64,000 nucleotides of DNA from CAWCAW01 sp963714125 (GTDB taxonomy: Bacteria > Actinomycetota > Acidimicrobiia > Acidimicrobiales > UBA8190), in contig OY970234.1 of NCBI GenBank assembly GCA_963714125.1, forward strand, positions 248,001-312,000, written 5' to 3'. Shown here one piece after another: positions 23,834 through 32,254 of the stretch. Position 1 is the stretch's first letter. Each line of letters starts with the position of its first letter. The notes under the pieces were generated by a model. That model did no database searches. It was not told the DNA's origin and was given only the letters and a program-made list of their open reading frames with translations. The translations under genes and the position numbers were made by a program.

Positions 23834-26128
23834 CTACGTGCAGTTCTCTACCAACGGACTGGACTCAACGGTCGGACCGTCGAGACCCGCGCTGTTCTGG
23901 GCATAGACGAGGAAGTAGTAAGTGTAGGTATATCCAGGTGTTCCTGCACAAAGATTTCCGAAATCGTCTACCCCAACTCCATCGACTGGCCACGAATACC
24001 ACTGCGCCGGCTGAGACGGATCGGAAATGAGCATCAGGAAATACGCACTGATGGGACTTCCACCGTCAGTGGCAGGAGGGTCCCAGTCAGGTGTCGTCAT
24101 ACAACTCGGGCAAACACTCGACGACGAATTCTGAATCCAGCGAGGATTCAATGGGGCGGACGGTGTTGTCGCCCCCTGCGTCGTTGAAGTGCTTGGTGCC
24201 GTGGTTGTCGGAACGGCGATCGGCAGTGTCGAAGTAGGAACAGGTAGATTCGTGGTGCTCGTAATACTTCCTGGCTCTGGAAGTTCTGTGCTGCTTGGCA
24301 CTGCTGGCGGCCTAGTGGTAGAAGTCGGGCCCTCACTGGGCTCGGAGGTGCTGTTTGCTGATCCCGTTACACTCACGGTCATTGACGCAGTAAGCGACGC
24401 CGCCTGAACGGTGATTGTCGTTGTGCCGACACCGACGGCATTGACGACTCCGTTAGAAACGGTCGCCGCTTCGGTATTGGAGCTTGTCCACGCGAGGCTG
24501 GAGAGCGCAGGCATGGGAGCGGGCGTCCCATCGCTCATCATCCCGGAGATGGTGACTGGCAAGGTCTGACCGATAGTCATTTCGAGCTGGGCCGGTGTCA
24601 AAGACAAGGTTGTCAGGGTGGTTGGCTTCGGCTGTTTGCTCGTTTGGAGGTAGAGGTCCTGCGCGACAGTTTGATCTCGAGCGAGACGAGCCAGTCGCGA
24701 CAACCAGCTACCTTTAGTCGCTCCAATGTGAACGGTGTAGGTAACGGAGGACATAGCTCCGCTCCTCAACTGCAGGTCATAGGCCACAACTGGGTCAGCC
24801 ACAATAACTTGGCTCGGCCGTGGTTGGAATATGACTTTCGATGCTTTCGAAGCGACCGAAATTGGAATTACCTCGTCATAGGTAGCGCGTAGAAGGGAGC
24901 TCGTTCTATTAATAAGCATGACTTTGGCGCTTAACAAGTCACCACCTGATCCCGACAACGTCCATGTTCGGTCCGCCGTCAGACCGGATGGATATGACTG
25001 CGGTCCAAACGCGTACTTGGCTGGCCTAAGGGCATTGCTGGAACCCTCCTGCCAGATCGTCAGGACTGCAGCGATTCCGACCAGGAGAATCCCCACCGCA
25101 CCGACCTTCAACGCCCTATGGCTCCGCTCGCGCTTTAGGCGCAAGCCAGCGACTATTGCGTCCAGATGATCGGCCCACGCCACTAGATCACTGGGCCGAT
25201 GATCTGGATGGGTTTCAAGAAGTTGAGCGATTTGGAGGCCAACGTTGTGAGCGTTAGCGACGCCAACATCTTTGGCGGCAAAGACCAGGCGCTCGCGAGA
25301 AGCCTCCGCTCCCTCAAGTCTGGGGGGCTCTCCGACTAGGACCCAATAGGCCAAGGCCCCGATGCCCCAGGCATCCGAACCAGGGCCAGGCTCTCCAGGT
25401 CCTCCGAGCACTTCGGGAGCCCTCCAGAGATACGTCCCGGCCCCCTCGGTGAGGTCACCTTCCCGATGAGGTCTCGCAATCCCCAAGTCGATGAGCACGG
25501 CCCTGCCGTCGAGGGCAATTCGGATGTTCGACGGCTTGATATCGCGGTGAATGATGCCCGCCGGCGCACTATCGGACCGATAACTGTGGAGAAACGCTAC
25601 CGCTCGAGCGATCTGCCCAACCCATCGCAAGCCTGTTCCTGGACCGACGGTTGCCGTCGCCTCATGAAATGGGATACCTGGAATCCACTCGGCAACTGTA
25701 TAGATAATGCTGAAGTCCCCCACATCGTCAGCAGGAACATCAACGAGTGCAGAACCTACGAATGCGTCGACAACGCGCATAACATTCGGATGGTTCACAC
25801 CAGCAAGGATCTGAGCCCTCGCCACAACACGTGAATAATCGCTCACGGGAACCGCCGTGTGCATCTTCAAAGCAACTTGGTGCTCCACCCCATCGATGCA
25901 GCGGAAGGCACGAAAAACGAGGCCCTCACCTCCATCTCCAACTGCCCGCAAGGTCCCCTCGCCCAAGTCGACCCTATAGCGGGTTGGATCGACATGTGGG
26001 CCGGTCCATAATGAACGTCCCGACGGCGGCAATACCTCATCCGCGACAATTTCACTGGGCTCCGTTGCAGCCCGTGAGCCTCGATCTTCACGACGGTTGG
26101 GCGCTCTTTTGTCGTCATGTAGAGTCAT
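23834..26128 (-). CDS. Membrane Ser/Thr kinase, variable-tail copy 2
   Basis: The 764-residue protein (MTLHDDKRAPNRRED) has the same kinase core, DLG motif, membrane helix and Big2-like domain as the preceding entry. After the shared block it has a Thr/Pro linker and a fibronectin-III-like domain of about 95 residues (WDPPATDGGSPISAYFL, then YTYTYYFLVYAQNSAG), ending VENCT. It lies 157 bp upstream of copy 1 on the same strand. The different tails with an identical intracellular half suggest two sensors feeding one signalling output. Confidence 0.88.
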   Translation of the reverse strand: MTLHDDKRAPNRREDRGSRAATEPSEIVADEVLPPSGRSLWTGPHVDPTRYRVDLGEGTLRAVGDGGEGLVFRAFRCIDGVEHQVALKMHTAVPVSDYSRVVARAQILAGVNHPNVMRVVDAFVGSALVDVPADDVGDFSIIYTVAEWIPGIPFHEATATVGPGTGLRWVGQIARAVAFLHSYRSDSAPAGIIHRDIKPSNIRIALDGRAVLIDLGIARPHREGDLTEGAGTYLWRAPEVLGGPGEPGPGSDAWGIGALAYWVLVGEPPRLEGAEASRERLVFAAKDVGVANAHNVGLQIAQLLETHPDHRPSDLVAWADHLDAIVAGLRLKRERSHRALKVGAVGILLVGIAAVLTIWQEGSSNALRPAKYAFGPQSYPSGLTADRTWTLSGSGGDLLSAKVMLINRTSSLLRATYDEVIPISVASKASKVIFQPRPSQVIVADPVVAYDLQLRSGAMSSVTYTVHIGATKGSWLSRLARLARDQTVAQDLYLQTSKQPKPTTLTTLSLTPAQLEMTIGQTLPVTISGMMSDGTPAPMPALSSLAWTSSNTEAATVSNGVVNAVGVGTTTITVQAASLTASMTVSVTGSANSTSEPSEGPTSTTRPPAVPSSTELPEPGSITSTTNLPVPTSTLPIAVPTTTAPSTSTTQGATTPSAPLNPRWIQNSSSSVCPSCMTTPDWDPPATDGGSPISAYFLMLISDPSQPAQWYSWPVDGVGVDDFGNLCAGTPGYTYTYYFLVYAQNSAGLDGPTVESSPLVENCT
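24252..26099 (-). repeat. Near-identical kinase core, copy 2
   Basis: Partner of 21812-23659, described there. The right boundary falls at codon 10 of this kinase and the left boundary just after the GSITSTT linker codons. Confidence 0.93.
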
Positions 26129-26459
26129 GACCGCTTCACACTAAGCTGCAACTGGTTCAACATTGCCTTTGCACGGTGCTAGCTCGTGCCCGCGAACTCC
26201 GAATCTTACATAGCGCGAGATTGTCAGGACAACGTCGTCCCTTGATATCCATCAGAGCCGATTCGTCAAGTCCTCGAGAACTTGGTCACTTCGGAGCTGC
26301 TTAAACCGAGATAGGCCGCCTTTACGGCACGCAGGTACCTCACCCGCAGGCGAGGCACGATCATTCGACTGCCGCCTGTTATGGCGAGCAGCGTGAACGC
26401 CACACCTCCCACAGCATCTGAGTGCAGGTCATCTGCTCTAGATCACAACGAATACCTGG
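26129..26459. other. Intergenic gap
   Basis: About 330 bp between the kinase at 23834-26128 and the methyltransferase. It must contain the kinase promoter. I see no repeat, hairpin or small gene. GC content and gene style change across this gap, from accessory to core-like. Confidence 0.5.
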
Positions 26460-27020
26460 TCAGGTTCGTCGGGCTACGACTGTCCAGCCGTATTCGTTTA
26501 GGCGTACAGCGACATCGGTGAAGCCCGCGCTCGTTAGCCTCGCTTCCAAGCTCGACGGATCAATCGGCTGGTAGGTATCACCCTCGTGGAAGGCACGTAC
26601 CGCGTCGGATTCGACGCCGTCGACCGCGATGATCGGCGAACCGGGGCGCAACACCCTTGCTGCCTCAGCGAAGAGACAGTCCTGAAGCACAGGTGACGGA
26701 ACGTGGTGAAGCATCGAGAAGCAGACTGCCCCGCTGAACCTCCGGTTGGCAAAGGGCAGCTGGGTGGCATCTCCGAGCATCACTTCGACGTTCGTGCCGG
26801 CGTAACGGGCTTGCAACCGGGCCGCGAGATCGGGGTCGATCTCGACGCTTGTCAGCCGGGGGAGCAGTTCAGCAAACACATCGGTGGTGGCTCCGTAGCC
26901 TGGACCGATTTCAAGCACGTCGTCGCCCAGGTTCACCTCGCCTACCGCCCAAGGGATCATTTCGTCTCGGACCGCTGTCCGCCATTCGGGACTGTCACAG
27001 AACAGGTGCCCTTCGTTCAT
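26460..27020 (-). CDS. Class I SAM-dependent methyltransferase
   Basis: The product (186 aa from MNEGHLFCDSPEWR at 27020) has the methyltransferase motif I VLEIGPGYGATT, then SVEIDPDLAARL (motif II acidic residue), MLGDATQLPF, and FSMLHHVP with VLRPGSPIIAVDG, as in Methyltransf_11/25 proteins. The N-terminal extension to 27122 is Cys/Ala-rich and unlikely. The substrate is unknown. Confidence 0.85.
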   Translation of the reverse strand: MNEGHLFCDSPEWRTAVRDEMIPWAVGEVNLGDDVLEIGPGYGATTDVFAELLPRLTSVEIDPDLAARLQARYAGTNVEVMLGDATQLPFANRRFSGAVCFSMLHHVPSPVLQDCLFAEAARVLRPGSPIIAVDGVESDAVRAFHEGDTYQPIDPSSLEARLTSAGFTDVAVRLNEYGWTVVARRT

Positions 27021-27212
27021 GCTGGCCCCAAGACATTCACATTGCTCCGCATGGGCACCATCATGCTCGGCCAGCGCCGTGTACGCAGCCGCTGGTCGAG
27101 GGGTCGCACTACCAGGGGCCACACGCGTGCCAAGGCCCGCTGGATTGGGTGGGCCTGCTAGGGCCCCACTGGGGCCAATGGCGAAGGCGCGACAACGCCA
27201 CCGCCGAACGCG

Positions 27213-27557
27213 CTACCAGCGCGCATTGAGCCGTTCCAGGGCGGCGATAAATGCTCGTTCCTCGTCGCTCTGGGCTACGAACTCGGTGCCCACTCGCACG
27301 CGGTCAGATCCCATCGCTTCCGTGTGTCGAACTGTGCCGATGAGTTGCAGGCCGAGCGCAATGCGGTGACCCGCCACTTCAGCCACTGTCGTGTCAACGA
27401 GCTCAAGACCTGCCCCAGCGCTGGAGATGTCGATCACGCGACATTCGCGCCAGCGTTGATCTGCGTCGCCCTCGATCAGGTACCTGCCTCTCCAGTCCGC
27501 GAACTGGCGAGGTAGCAGCCTGCGCCGCTCGGGCTCCATCTGTGAGGACCCAGTCAT
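27213..27557 (-). CDS. PilZ domain protein
   Basis: The 114-residue product has the PilZ pattern: RYLIEG, then CRVIDISSAGAGLEL and G-x-IALGLQLIGTVRHTE to RVGTEFV. PilZ domains bind cyclic di-GMP through RxxxR and (D/N)xSxxG motifs. The second is present (DISSAG) and the first may be RRRLLPRQ near the N terminus. The start at MTGSSQMEPE follows AAGGAAC; an upstream start at 27602 is possible. It follows the DUF5317 gene by about 70 bp. Confidence 0.8.
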   Translation of the reverse strand: MTGSSQMEPERRRLLPRQFADWRGRYLIEGDADQRWRECRVIDISSAGAGLELVDTTVAEVAGHRIALGLQLIGTVRHTEAMGSDRVRVGTEFVAQSDEERAFIAALERLNARW

Positions 27558-27626
27558 CGATTGTTGGTTCCTTTCCTCAAGTCCGACGATGCGTGCTCGC
27601 ATCTACTGATTAGGAGAAGTGATCGC

Positions 27627-28280
27627 CTAGGCGTGGAACGGCCCAAAATCACGGATCGCCTTGGCGGCACGATGCGGTTGTGAGCCATCAGGGCCAAGGC
27701 TTTGGACCGAGGGTTGGCGCCCAGCCACTCCAATGAGTGCCGCCGCACTTGCAGATCGCCGCAGCGGTCGCGGTTGAGTGATCCTGCAGACGATGGCCCC
27801 TAGGCCGATCAGCATGAGCACATCACCGAAACTCATCACTTCCTTGATCACGGGGATCGGCAAACGGTCCGCGAGCCACGACAGGGTCGTGTGAGAGGTC
27901 ATCGTCGTGTGCTTGAAGAGGAACCCGTGGGCCACGTTGGTGGAGGCCGCTCGTCCGGAGATGACGAGCGCATGAATATCGACGGGCATGCCCTTGTTCG
28001 CAGCGATGACGATGGTGTTGGCGAGGATTCCCCCAAACAACAGGCCGAGGCCAAACCTGGTGCCGAGAACCCTGAAATTGGCCGAGATCCATGCCAGCAC
28101 GAAGCCACAGCACAGAAGCACCAAGGCCCACCTGGTCGGCGTGGGCAGCCATCCGAGCGAGAGCTGAATGCCGATGGCGACAATCAGTAGTGACCACCAC
28201 CGCAACTGGACATCGATGACGGCGCTGAGCCGCCCACCGCGCCAAAGGCCGACGGCCGCCCCCAACGCCACCGCCAACAC
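27627..28280 (-). CDS. DUF5317 membrane protein
   Basis: The product (217 aa) has about five membrane helices and the conserved ANTIVIAANKGMPV and FGDVLMLIGLGAIV segments of the DUF5317 family of actinobacterial membrane proteins. I place the start at the GTG at 28280 (VLAVALGAAVG), six bases after GGAG; a longer frame to 28364 would run across the 30-bp palindrome and is rejected. The function is unknown. It is divergent from the 31-codon ORF and the sigma-CHAT operon, with the palindrome between them. Confidence 0.75.
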   Translation of the reverse strand: MLAVALGAAVGLWRGGRLSAVIDVQLRWWSLLIVAIGIQLSLGWLPTPTRWALVLLCCGFVLAWISANFRVLGTRFGLGLLFGGILANTIVIAANKGMPVDIHALVISGRAASTNVAHGFLFKHTTMTSHTTLSWLADRLPIPVIKEVMSFGDVLMLIGLGAIVCRITQPRPLRRSASAAALIGVAGRQPSVQSLGPDGSQPHRAAKAIRDFGPFHA

Positions 28281-28338
28281 GAATGTCTCCGTCGTTCCTC
28301 CCCAATCGTTGTTTCTCCATACAAGAGTGCACGGATGG

Positions 28339-28368
28339 GCTTTTGATACGCGATCGCGTATCAAAAGC
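28339..28368. promoter_or_regulatory. Perfect 30-bp palindrome, probable operator
   Basis: The half-site GCTTTTGATACGCGA is followed immediately by its exact reverse complement, with no loop. It lies 59 bp before the DUF5317 start and 60 bp before the 31-codon ORF, so a dimeric regulator bound here could control both directions. The GATACGCGATCGCGTATC core resembles TetR-type operators. A zero-loop palindrome is a poor hairpin and a good protein-binding site. Confidence 0.7.
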
Positions 28369-28427
28369 GAATTTCGTCGCTCTGGTTACCGTCGGCGGCA
28401 ACTGACCGCCGCGGGAGGAGCACGGAC

Positions 28428-28523
28428 ATGGCAAGAACTCGCTTCGCGAAGATCGGCGCCCTCGTTGTGGCTTTGGCCGGGGTTTGGCTAGTGGCGGGCG
28501 CTCCCGTCTACTCGCCGTTTTGA
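28428..28523 (+). CDS. Candidate 31-aa hydrophobic peptide
   Basis: A 31-codon frame begins ATGGCAAGAACT six bases after GGGAGGAG, one of the best ribosome binding sites in the region. The product is MARTRFAKIGALVVALAGVW, then LVAGAPVYSPF: a basic start and one hydrophobic helix, either a tiny membrane peptide or a signal-like peptide. A strong hairpin starts 15 bp after its stop and the sigma-factor gene follows. It may be a real small protein or a leader whose translation affects the hairpin. Confidence 0.5.
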   Translation: MARTRFAKIGALVVALAGVWLVAGAPVYSPF

Positions 28524-28537
28524 CGTCCACCGAGGTC

Positions 28538-28582
28538 GGACCGGCGGTTCTTGGGAGCGTTGCCTCCCAGGACCGCCGGTCC
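28538..28582 (+). terminator. Long hairpin between small ORF and sigma gene
   Basis: Arms GGACCGGCGGTTCTTGGGAG and CTCCCAGGACCGCCGGTCC pair over about 19 positions around a six-base loop. It ends 14 bp before the sigma-factor start, where it could terminate, attenuate or stabilise the transcript. Confidence 0.6.
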
Positions 28583-28596
28583 TACAATCCTGAGCG

Positions 28597-29181
28597 GTGG
28601 AGGAGACCGAGGGGCTGGTTCTACGTGCCACGCAGGGTGATGCCGCGGCATGGTCAGACCTCGTCGATCGCTTCGGGGGCCTGATATGGCACATCGCCCG
28701 GTGTGCTGGTCTTGATGCCTCCGACGCGGCGGACGTCAGCCAGACAACTTGGCTGCGCTTTGCCGAGAACCTCGGATCGCTGCGGGAACCGGAGCGCGTC
28801 GGTGCATGGCTGGCCACAACGGCCAGACGCGAAGCGTCCAAGGTGGCCCGGCTGGCGGGTCGTCAGATTGTCGTGGACCCGTGGTCCGAACTCCGCCGTA
28901 TCGCGGACCGGGAGCCGGCGGCTGACGCCGCCATGATCGATGTGGAGGAAGGTATTGCTCTGCAGCTCGCGTTGGCCGAGTTGCCGACGCGCTGTCGTGA
29001 ACTCCTCCTTGGCCTGGTGGGCGATCCACCTTGCTCATACCAAGAGTTGAGTTCGAAGCTGGGGCTCCCCGTCGGGAGCATCGGGCCGACCCGCGGTCGC
29101 TGCTTGGACAGGCTCCGGGAGCTGCTCGGACAAGAACGAATACAGGTCGACGAATTGGCGATGGGACAGACTTCACGATGA
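28597..29181 (+). CDS. ECF-type RNA polymerase sigma factor
   Basis: The 194-residue product has sigma region 2 (DAAAWSDLVDRFGGLIWHIA, then DAADVSQTTWLRFAENL) and sigma region 4 with a helix-turn-helix (LAELPTRCRELLLGL to YQELSSKLGLPVGSIGPTRG). No region 1 or 3, so it is an ECF sigma factor. The GTG start at 28597 has a weak ribosome binding site. Its stop overlaps the next start by ATGA. No classical membrane anti-sigma follows; instead the 151-aa protein and the TPR-CHAT protease lie downstream, suggesting protease-linked control of the sigma factor. Confidence 0.88.
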   Translation: MEETEGLVLRATQGDAAAWSDLVDRFGGLIWHIARCAGLDASDAADVSQTTWLRFAENLGSLREPERVGAWLATTARREASKVARLAGRQIVVDPWSELRRIADREPAADAAMIDVEEGIALQLALAELPTRCRELLLGLVGDPPCSYQELSSKLGLPVGSIGPTRGRCLDRLRELLGQERIQVDELAMGQTSR

Positions 29182-29633
29182 TTGATGGAAGCGACAATGA
29201 GTTTCTGGCCCAGGTTGGGCGGGCCATGAGGCTCTTGGATCCCGCTCCCGCTGAGGTACTGCGCCAAGCCGTTGACGCCTTTGCATGGAGAGACATCTCC
29301 CTCAGCCTCGCCGCTTTAGAGAGCGACTCGCTCGTCGACGACGACGGCTTGGCACGAGTACGGGCCGGCCGACCTGACCGGCGGCTGAGCTTCCACTGTT
29401 CGGGCGGCGGCATGGTGGTTTCGTTGATCGACGGTGGGAATCGTCTCGTGGGCCAAATCGAACCCGCCGGACGCGGCGTCGTCGAGCTCCGGCGCCCTTC
29501 AGGGGTGCGGACCACCGATGCCGACCAGTTTGGTCTGTTCCTGTTCGAGCAGATCGAGGGGGGTCCCGTAAGCATCCGTTGGCACCCCGAAGACGCCTCC
29601 ACTGGCTTTAACACCGAGTGGGTGACGATTTAG
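29178..29633 (+). CDS. Hypothetical protein between sigma factor and CHAT protease
   Basis: The 151-residue product starts at ATG 29178, overlapping the sigma stop (ATGA). An N-terminal helical half (LDPAPAEVLRQAVDAFAWRD, then SLSLAALESDS) precedes a beta-rich half (RRLSFHCSGGGMVVSLIDGG, LVGQIEPAG, SIRWHP). From memory, proteins of this pattern recur in actinobacteria beside sigma factors and TPR or CHAT genes, but I know of no described function. Likely roles are sigma-factor inhibitor or protease substrate; this is inference from position. Confidence 0.75.
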   Translation: MIDGSDNEFLAQVGRAMRLLDPAPAEVLRQAVDAFAWRDISLSLAALESDSLVDDDGLARVRAGRPDRRLSFHCSGGGMVVSLIDGGNRLVGQIEPAGRGVVELRRPSGVRTTDADQFGLFLFEQIEGGPVSIRWHPEDASTGFNTEWVTI

Positions 29634-32236
29634 ACGCGGCACTGGCCGCGGTAGTCCACGCGTTCGCCATTGCCGAAGAGGACGCCATCGGAGCCCTTGA
29701 GAGGGCGGACGATGAGGCGCTCAGCGCGCTGCGTGGTGCCGGGCTCGTCGGCCCTGAGGCACGAGGATGGTGGGCTCGAGGACTCGCGCTTCGCAAGCTC
29801 GGACGGCGTCAGGAGGCATTCAACGCGCTGAACGAAGCGGAGTTGCTCTTTCAGCGTGCGGGAGAGCCCGAGGAGGCTCAGCGCGTCGCCATTCCCCTCG
29901 CTTTTGAGAAGGCGCTCCGAGGCCAGGTAGATGTCGCCGTCGCCACCCTTGAGTCAGCAGCACAACAGCTGACGGGAATCGACTCTGCCACGGCCTCAGC
30001 ACAGCTGGCTTTGGTCTTGCACCGCGCCGGGCGCGACAACGCCTCTATGGATGCGTGGGATGCCGCCATTGACGCATTTCGAGCGGCGAAGTCTCCTCGA
30101 TTTGAGGCACGGGCCTACTTCAATCGCGGCATCATCCGCGCCGAATGGGGTGACTTTGACGCCGCCGAATCCGATCTTTCTGAAGCCACCAAGATAAACG
30201 AGAGCATCGGCGACGAGTTCGAAATGGTGGGAATCGCGCACAACCGGGGTTACATCGCGGCGCGGCAAGGCAACCTGGCGCGGGCGCTGCAGTGGTTCGA
30301 CGACTCTCAACGCAGGGCTACGTTGCTCGACGTCCAGAGGCCCGAGATCCTCCTCGACCGAGCCGAGACACTGACCGAAGCGGGAATGTTCGCCGAGGCG
30401 CGTGCGGTGGTTGAGAACGCCATTGGCCTCCTTGAGACGCTCGGGCAGAGCGCCGATTTGGCCGAGGCGTGCCTCTCGGCGGCAAAGATCTGTTTGGCCC
30501 AACGCCAGGAGCCTCGAGCCCAAGATTGGGCCAGGCGCGCCCGCCTTGAGTTTGAGAGCCAAGGCCGGCTCCGGTGGGTATCGATGGCGCGGTACTACGA
30601 GGTCTTGAGCAAATCGGCGTGGCCACCCGACAAACGAGCCATTGCGCTCCTCGAGGTGAGCGAGGCTCTGAAGTCAGCAGGCTGGACATCATGCTCGTTT
30701 GGCGCCGATGCGTCCGCGGTCGATCTGCTCCTCCAAGCCGGGAAGCATGAAGAGGCGCGCATCCCGCTGGCTCGACTGCAACAGCTTCAAAAAGGTGGAG
30801 CCAATCTGGATCGACTCCTAGCGTGGATCGCCGAGACCCGGTTTCGGGCCTCCGAAGGAAGGATCGTCGCGGCCGGGCGATCCATGGACGCGGCGGTCAA
30901 CGCACTGTTGGCGCACCAGGCCGCCAACGGCTCCACTGAGCTGCGCGTGCAAGGCGCGGGCCGAGCTGACGAGGCCGTGGCGCTGGCCATGCGGCTAGGG
31001 CAGACCAGTCACTCGCCGGTGCGGACGCTGGGGTGGATCGAGAGAATTCGATTCTCCCAGGAACCGCGCGGCATGGAAGAGGACCCGGAGATGGCTCGGC
31101 GACTCGAAGAGCTCCGAAAGGTGACCGGTCGCGTGGACAGTGCTCCTCTGGAACCGCAAGAACACCATCGGTTGAGAGCAACCCAACGTGCACTGGAAGA
31201 GCTGGTGCGACGGCGCGCCCGACACGCGGTTCCCAGAGAGGACCAGCGCGTTATCTCGTCCCGAGATCTCGTCAGCCGCCTGGAAGAAAGCGTGTTGGTC
31301 GAATACATCCCGTCAGGCGACCGACTCAATGCCCTCGTCTTTGAGCAGGGACGCGGTCGTTGCGTGGATCTGGCTTCGGTTGCTGAGGTTCGGCGCGCCG
31401 TTGCGGGCCTTCGGATGACAATGATCGGCCTGGTTGCCGCGCACCCTGACAGCAAGGCATCCACCTCAACGCAGCTGGACAACAGACTCCAGGCGTTGTC
31501 CTCCCTGTTGATCGACGCGCTCGATCTATCGGACTCAAAAACGGAGATAGTGGTCGTCCCGTGGGGGGCCGTGGGTTCAGTCCCCTGGGGCACGCTGCCG
31601 GTATTCGAATCTCGGCCCGTCATGGTGGCGCCGTCCGCTACGGCGTGGGCGAGAGCCGACCAACACAACCACCGTACTGAAGACCCCTCACAGCCCAACG
31701 TCGTGGTCGTGTGTGGACCGGGCCTGCTTCATTCGCCGGAAGAAGCCAAAGCGGTAAGGGAGATCTGGGGACCAGACACCAGGGTCCTCGACGGAGACGA
31801 AGCGACAGTCGAGGCGGTGATGGCTGTCCTGGCGTCGGCGGATCTGGTCCACTTCGCCACCCACGGCTCGTTCCGTAGCGATTCCCCGCTCCTGTCGTCG
31901 CTTCAGCTCGCCGACGGCCCCCTGACTGGGTACGACGTGTCTCGTTTGCACCGCGTACCGACCACCGTGGTGCTTTCGTGCTGTGAGACCGGCATGACCG
32001 ACGCCGACAGTCCTGGCACTTTCGGCCTGAGCGGGCTCCTGTTGGCGTCCGGTGCTCGCAGCATCGTCGCCAGCGTCATCCCCGTCGTCGACGAATGCGC
32101 GTTTCATTTCACCATTCCATTCCATCGTGAGCTCAAAGCCCACGGGCGGGTGGCCGACGCTCTCGTCTACGCCAGAAGGGAGTCGAGTTCCTCTGACTAT
32201 TCGGGGCTGGGCTTTTGCTGCTTTGGTGCCACGTAG
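29618..32236 (+). CDS. TPR-CHAT caspase-like protease
   Basis: The 872-residue product has N-terminal tetratricopeptide-like helices over about 500 residues (for example ARAYFNRGIIRAEWGDFDAA) and a C-terminal CHAT domain (about 560-872). The catalytic dyad is visible as His749 in HFATHGSF and Cys789 in VVLSCCETG, and the family FGLSGLLLASGARSIVAS segment follows. CHAT domains are caspase-like peptidases, often gated by a sensor. The GTG start at 29618 overlaps the preceding gene by 16 bp, so sigma factor, 151-aa protein and protease are one coupled unit. The trigger is unknown. Confidence 0.9.
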   Translation: MGDDLDAALAAVVHAFAIAEEDAIGALERADDEALSALRGAGLVGPEARGWWARGLALRKLGRRQEAFNALNEAELLFQRAGEPEEAQRVAIPLAFEKALRGQVDVAVATLESAAQQLTGIDSATASAQLALVLHRAGRDNASMDAWDAAIDAFRAAKSPRFEARAYFNRGIIRAEWGDFDAAESDLSEATKINESIGDEFEMVGIAHNRGYIAARQGNLARALQWFDDSQRRATLLDVQRPEILLDRAETLTEAGMFAEARAVVENAIGLLETLGQSADLAEACLSAAKICLAQRQEPRAQDWARRARLEFESQGRLRWVSMARYYEVLSKSAWPPDKRAIALLEVSEALKSAGWTSCSFGADASAVDLLLQAGKHEEARIPLARLQQLQKGGANLDRLLAWIAETRFRASEGRIVAAGRSMDAAVNALLAHQAANGSTELRVQGAGRADEAVALAMRLGQTSHSPVRTLGWIERIRFSQEPRGMEEDPEMARRLEELRKVTGRVDSAPLEPQEHHRLRATQRALEELVRRRARHAVPREDQRVISSRDLVSRLEESVLVEYIPSGDRLNALVFEQGRGRCVDLASVAEVRRAVAGLRMTMIGLVAAHPDSKASTSTQLDNRLQALSSLLIDALDLSDSKTEIVVVPWGAVGSVPWGTLPVFESRPVMVAPSATAWARADQHNHRTEDPSQPNVVVVCGPGLLHSPEEAKAVREIWGPDTRVLDGDEATVEAVMAVLASADLVHFATHGSFRSDSPLLSSLQLADGPLTGYDVSRLHRVPTTVVLSCCETGMTDADSPGTFGLSGLLLASGARSIVASVIPVVDECAFHFTIPFHRELKAHGRVADALVYARRESSSSDYSGLGFCCFGAT

Positions 32237-32254
32237 GCGCCGACAGGCGACCAA

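Noticed and set aside
23713..23847. Minus-strand frame between the two kinases (DLSGKDQRQITVLLAV) as a remnant of a winged-helix gene
   Set aside because: There is a faint likeness to LDLSERQFAVLAAY of the FHA regulator, but it is too short and has no start codon or further matching segment.
28428..32236. Type III-E CRISPR (craspase) locus
   Set aside because: No gRAMP, Cas1/Cas2 or repeat array is in the window; only the sigma-CHAT logic is similar.
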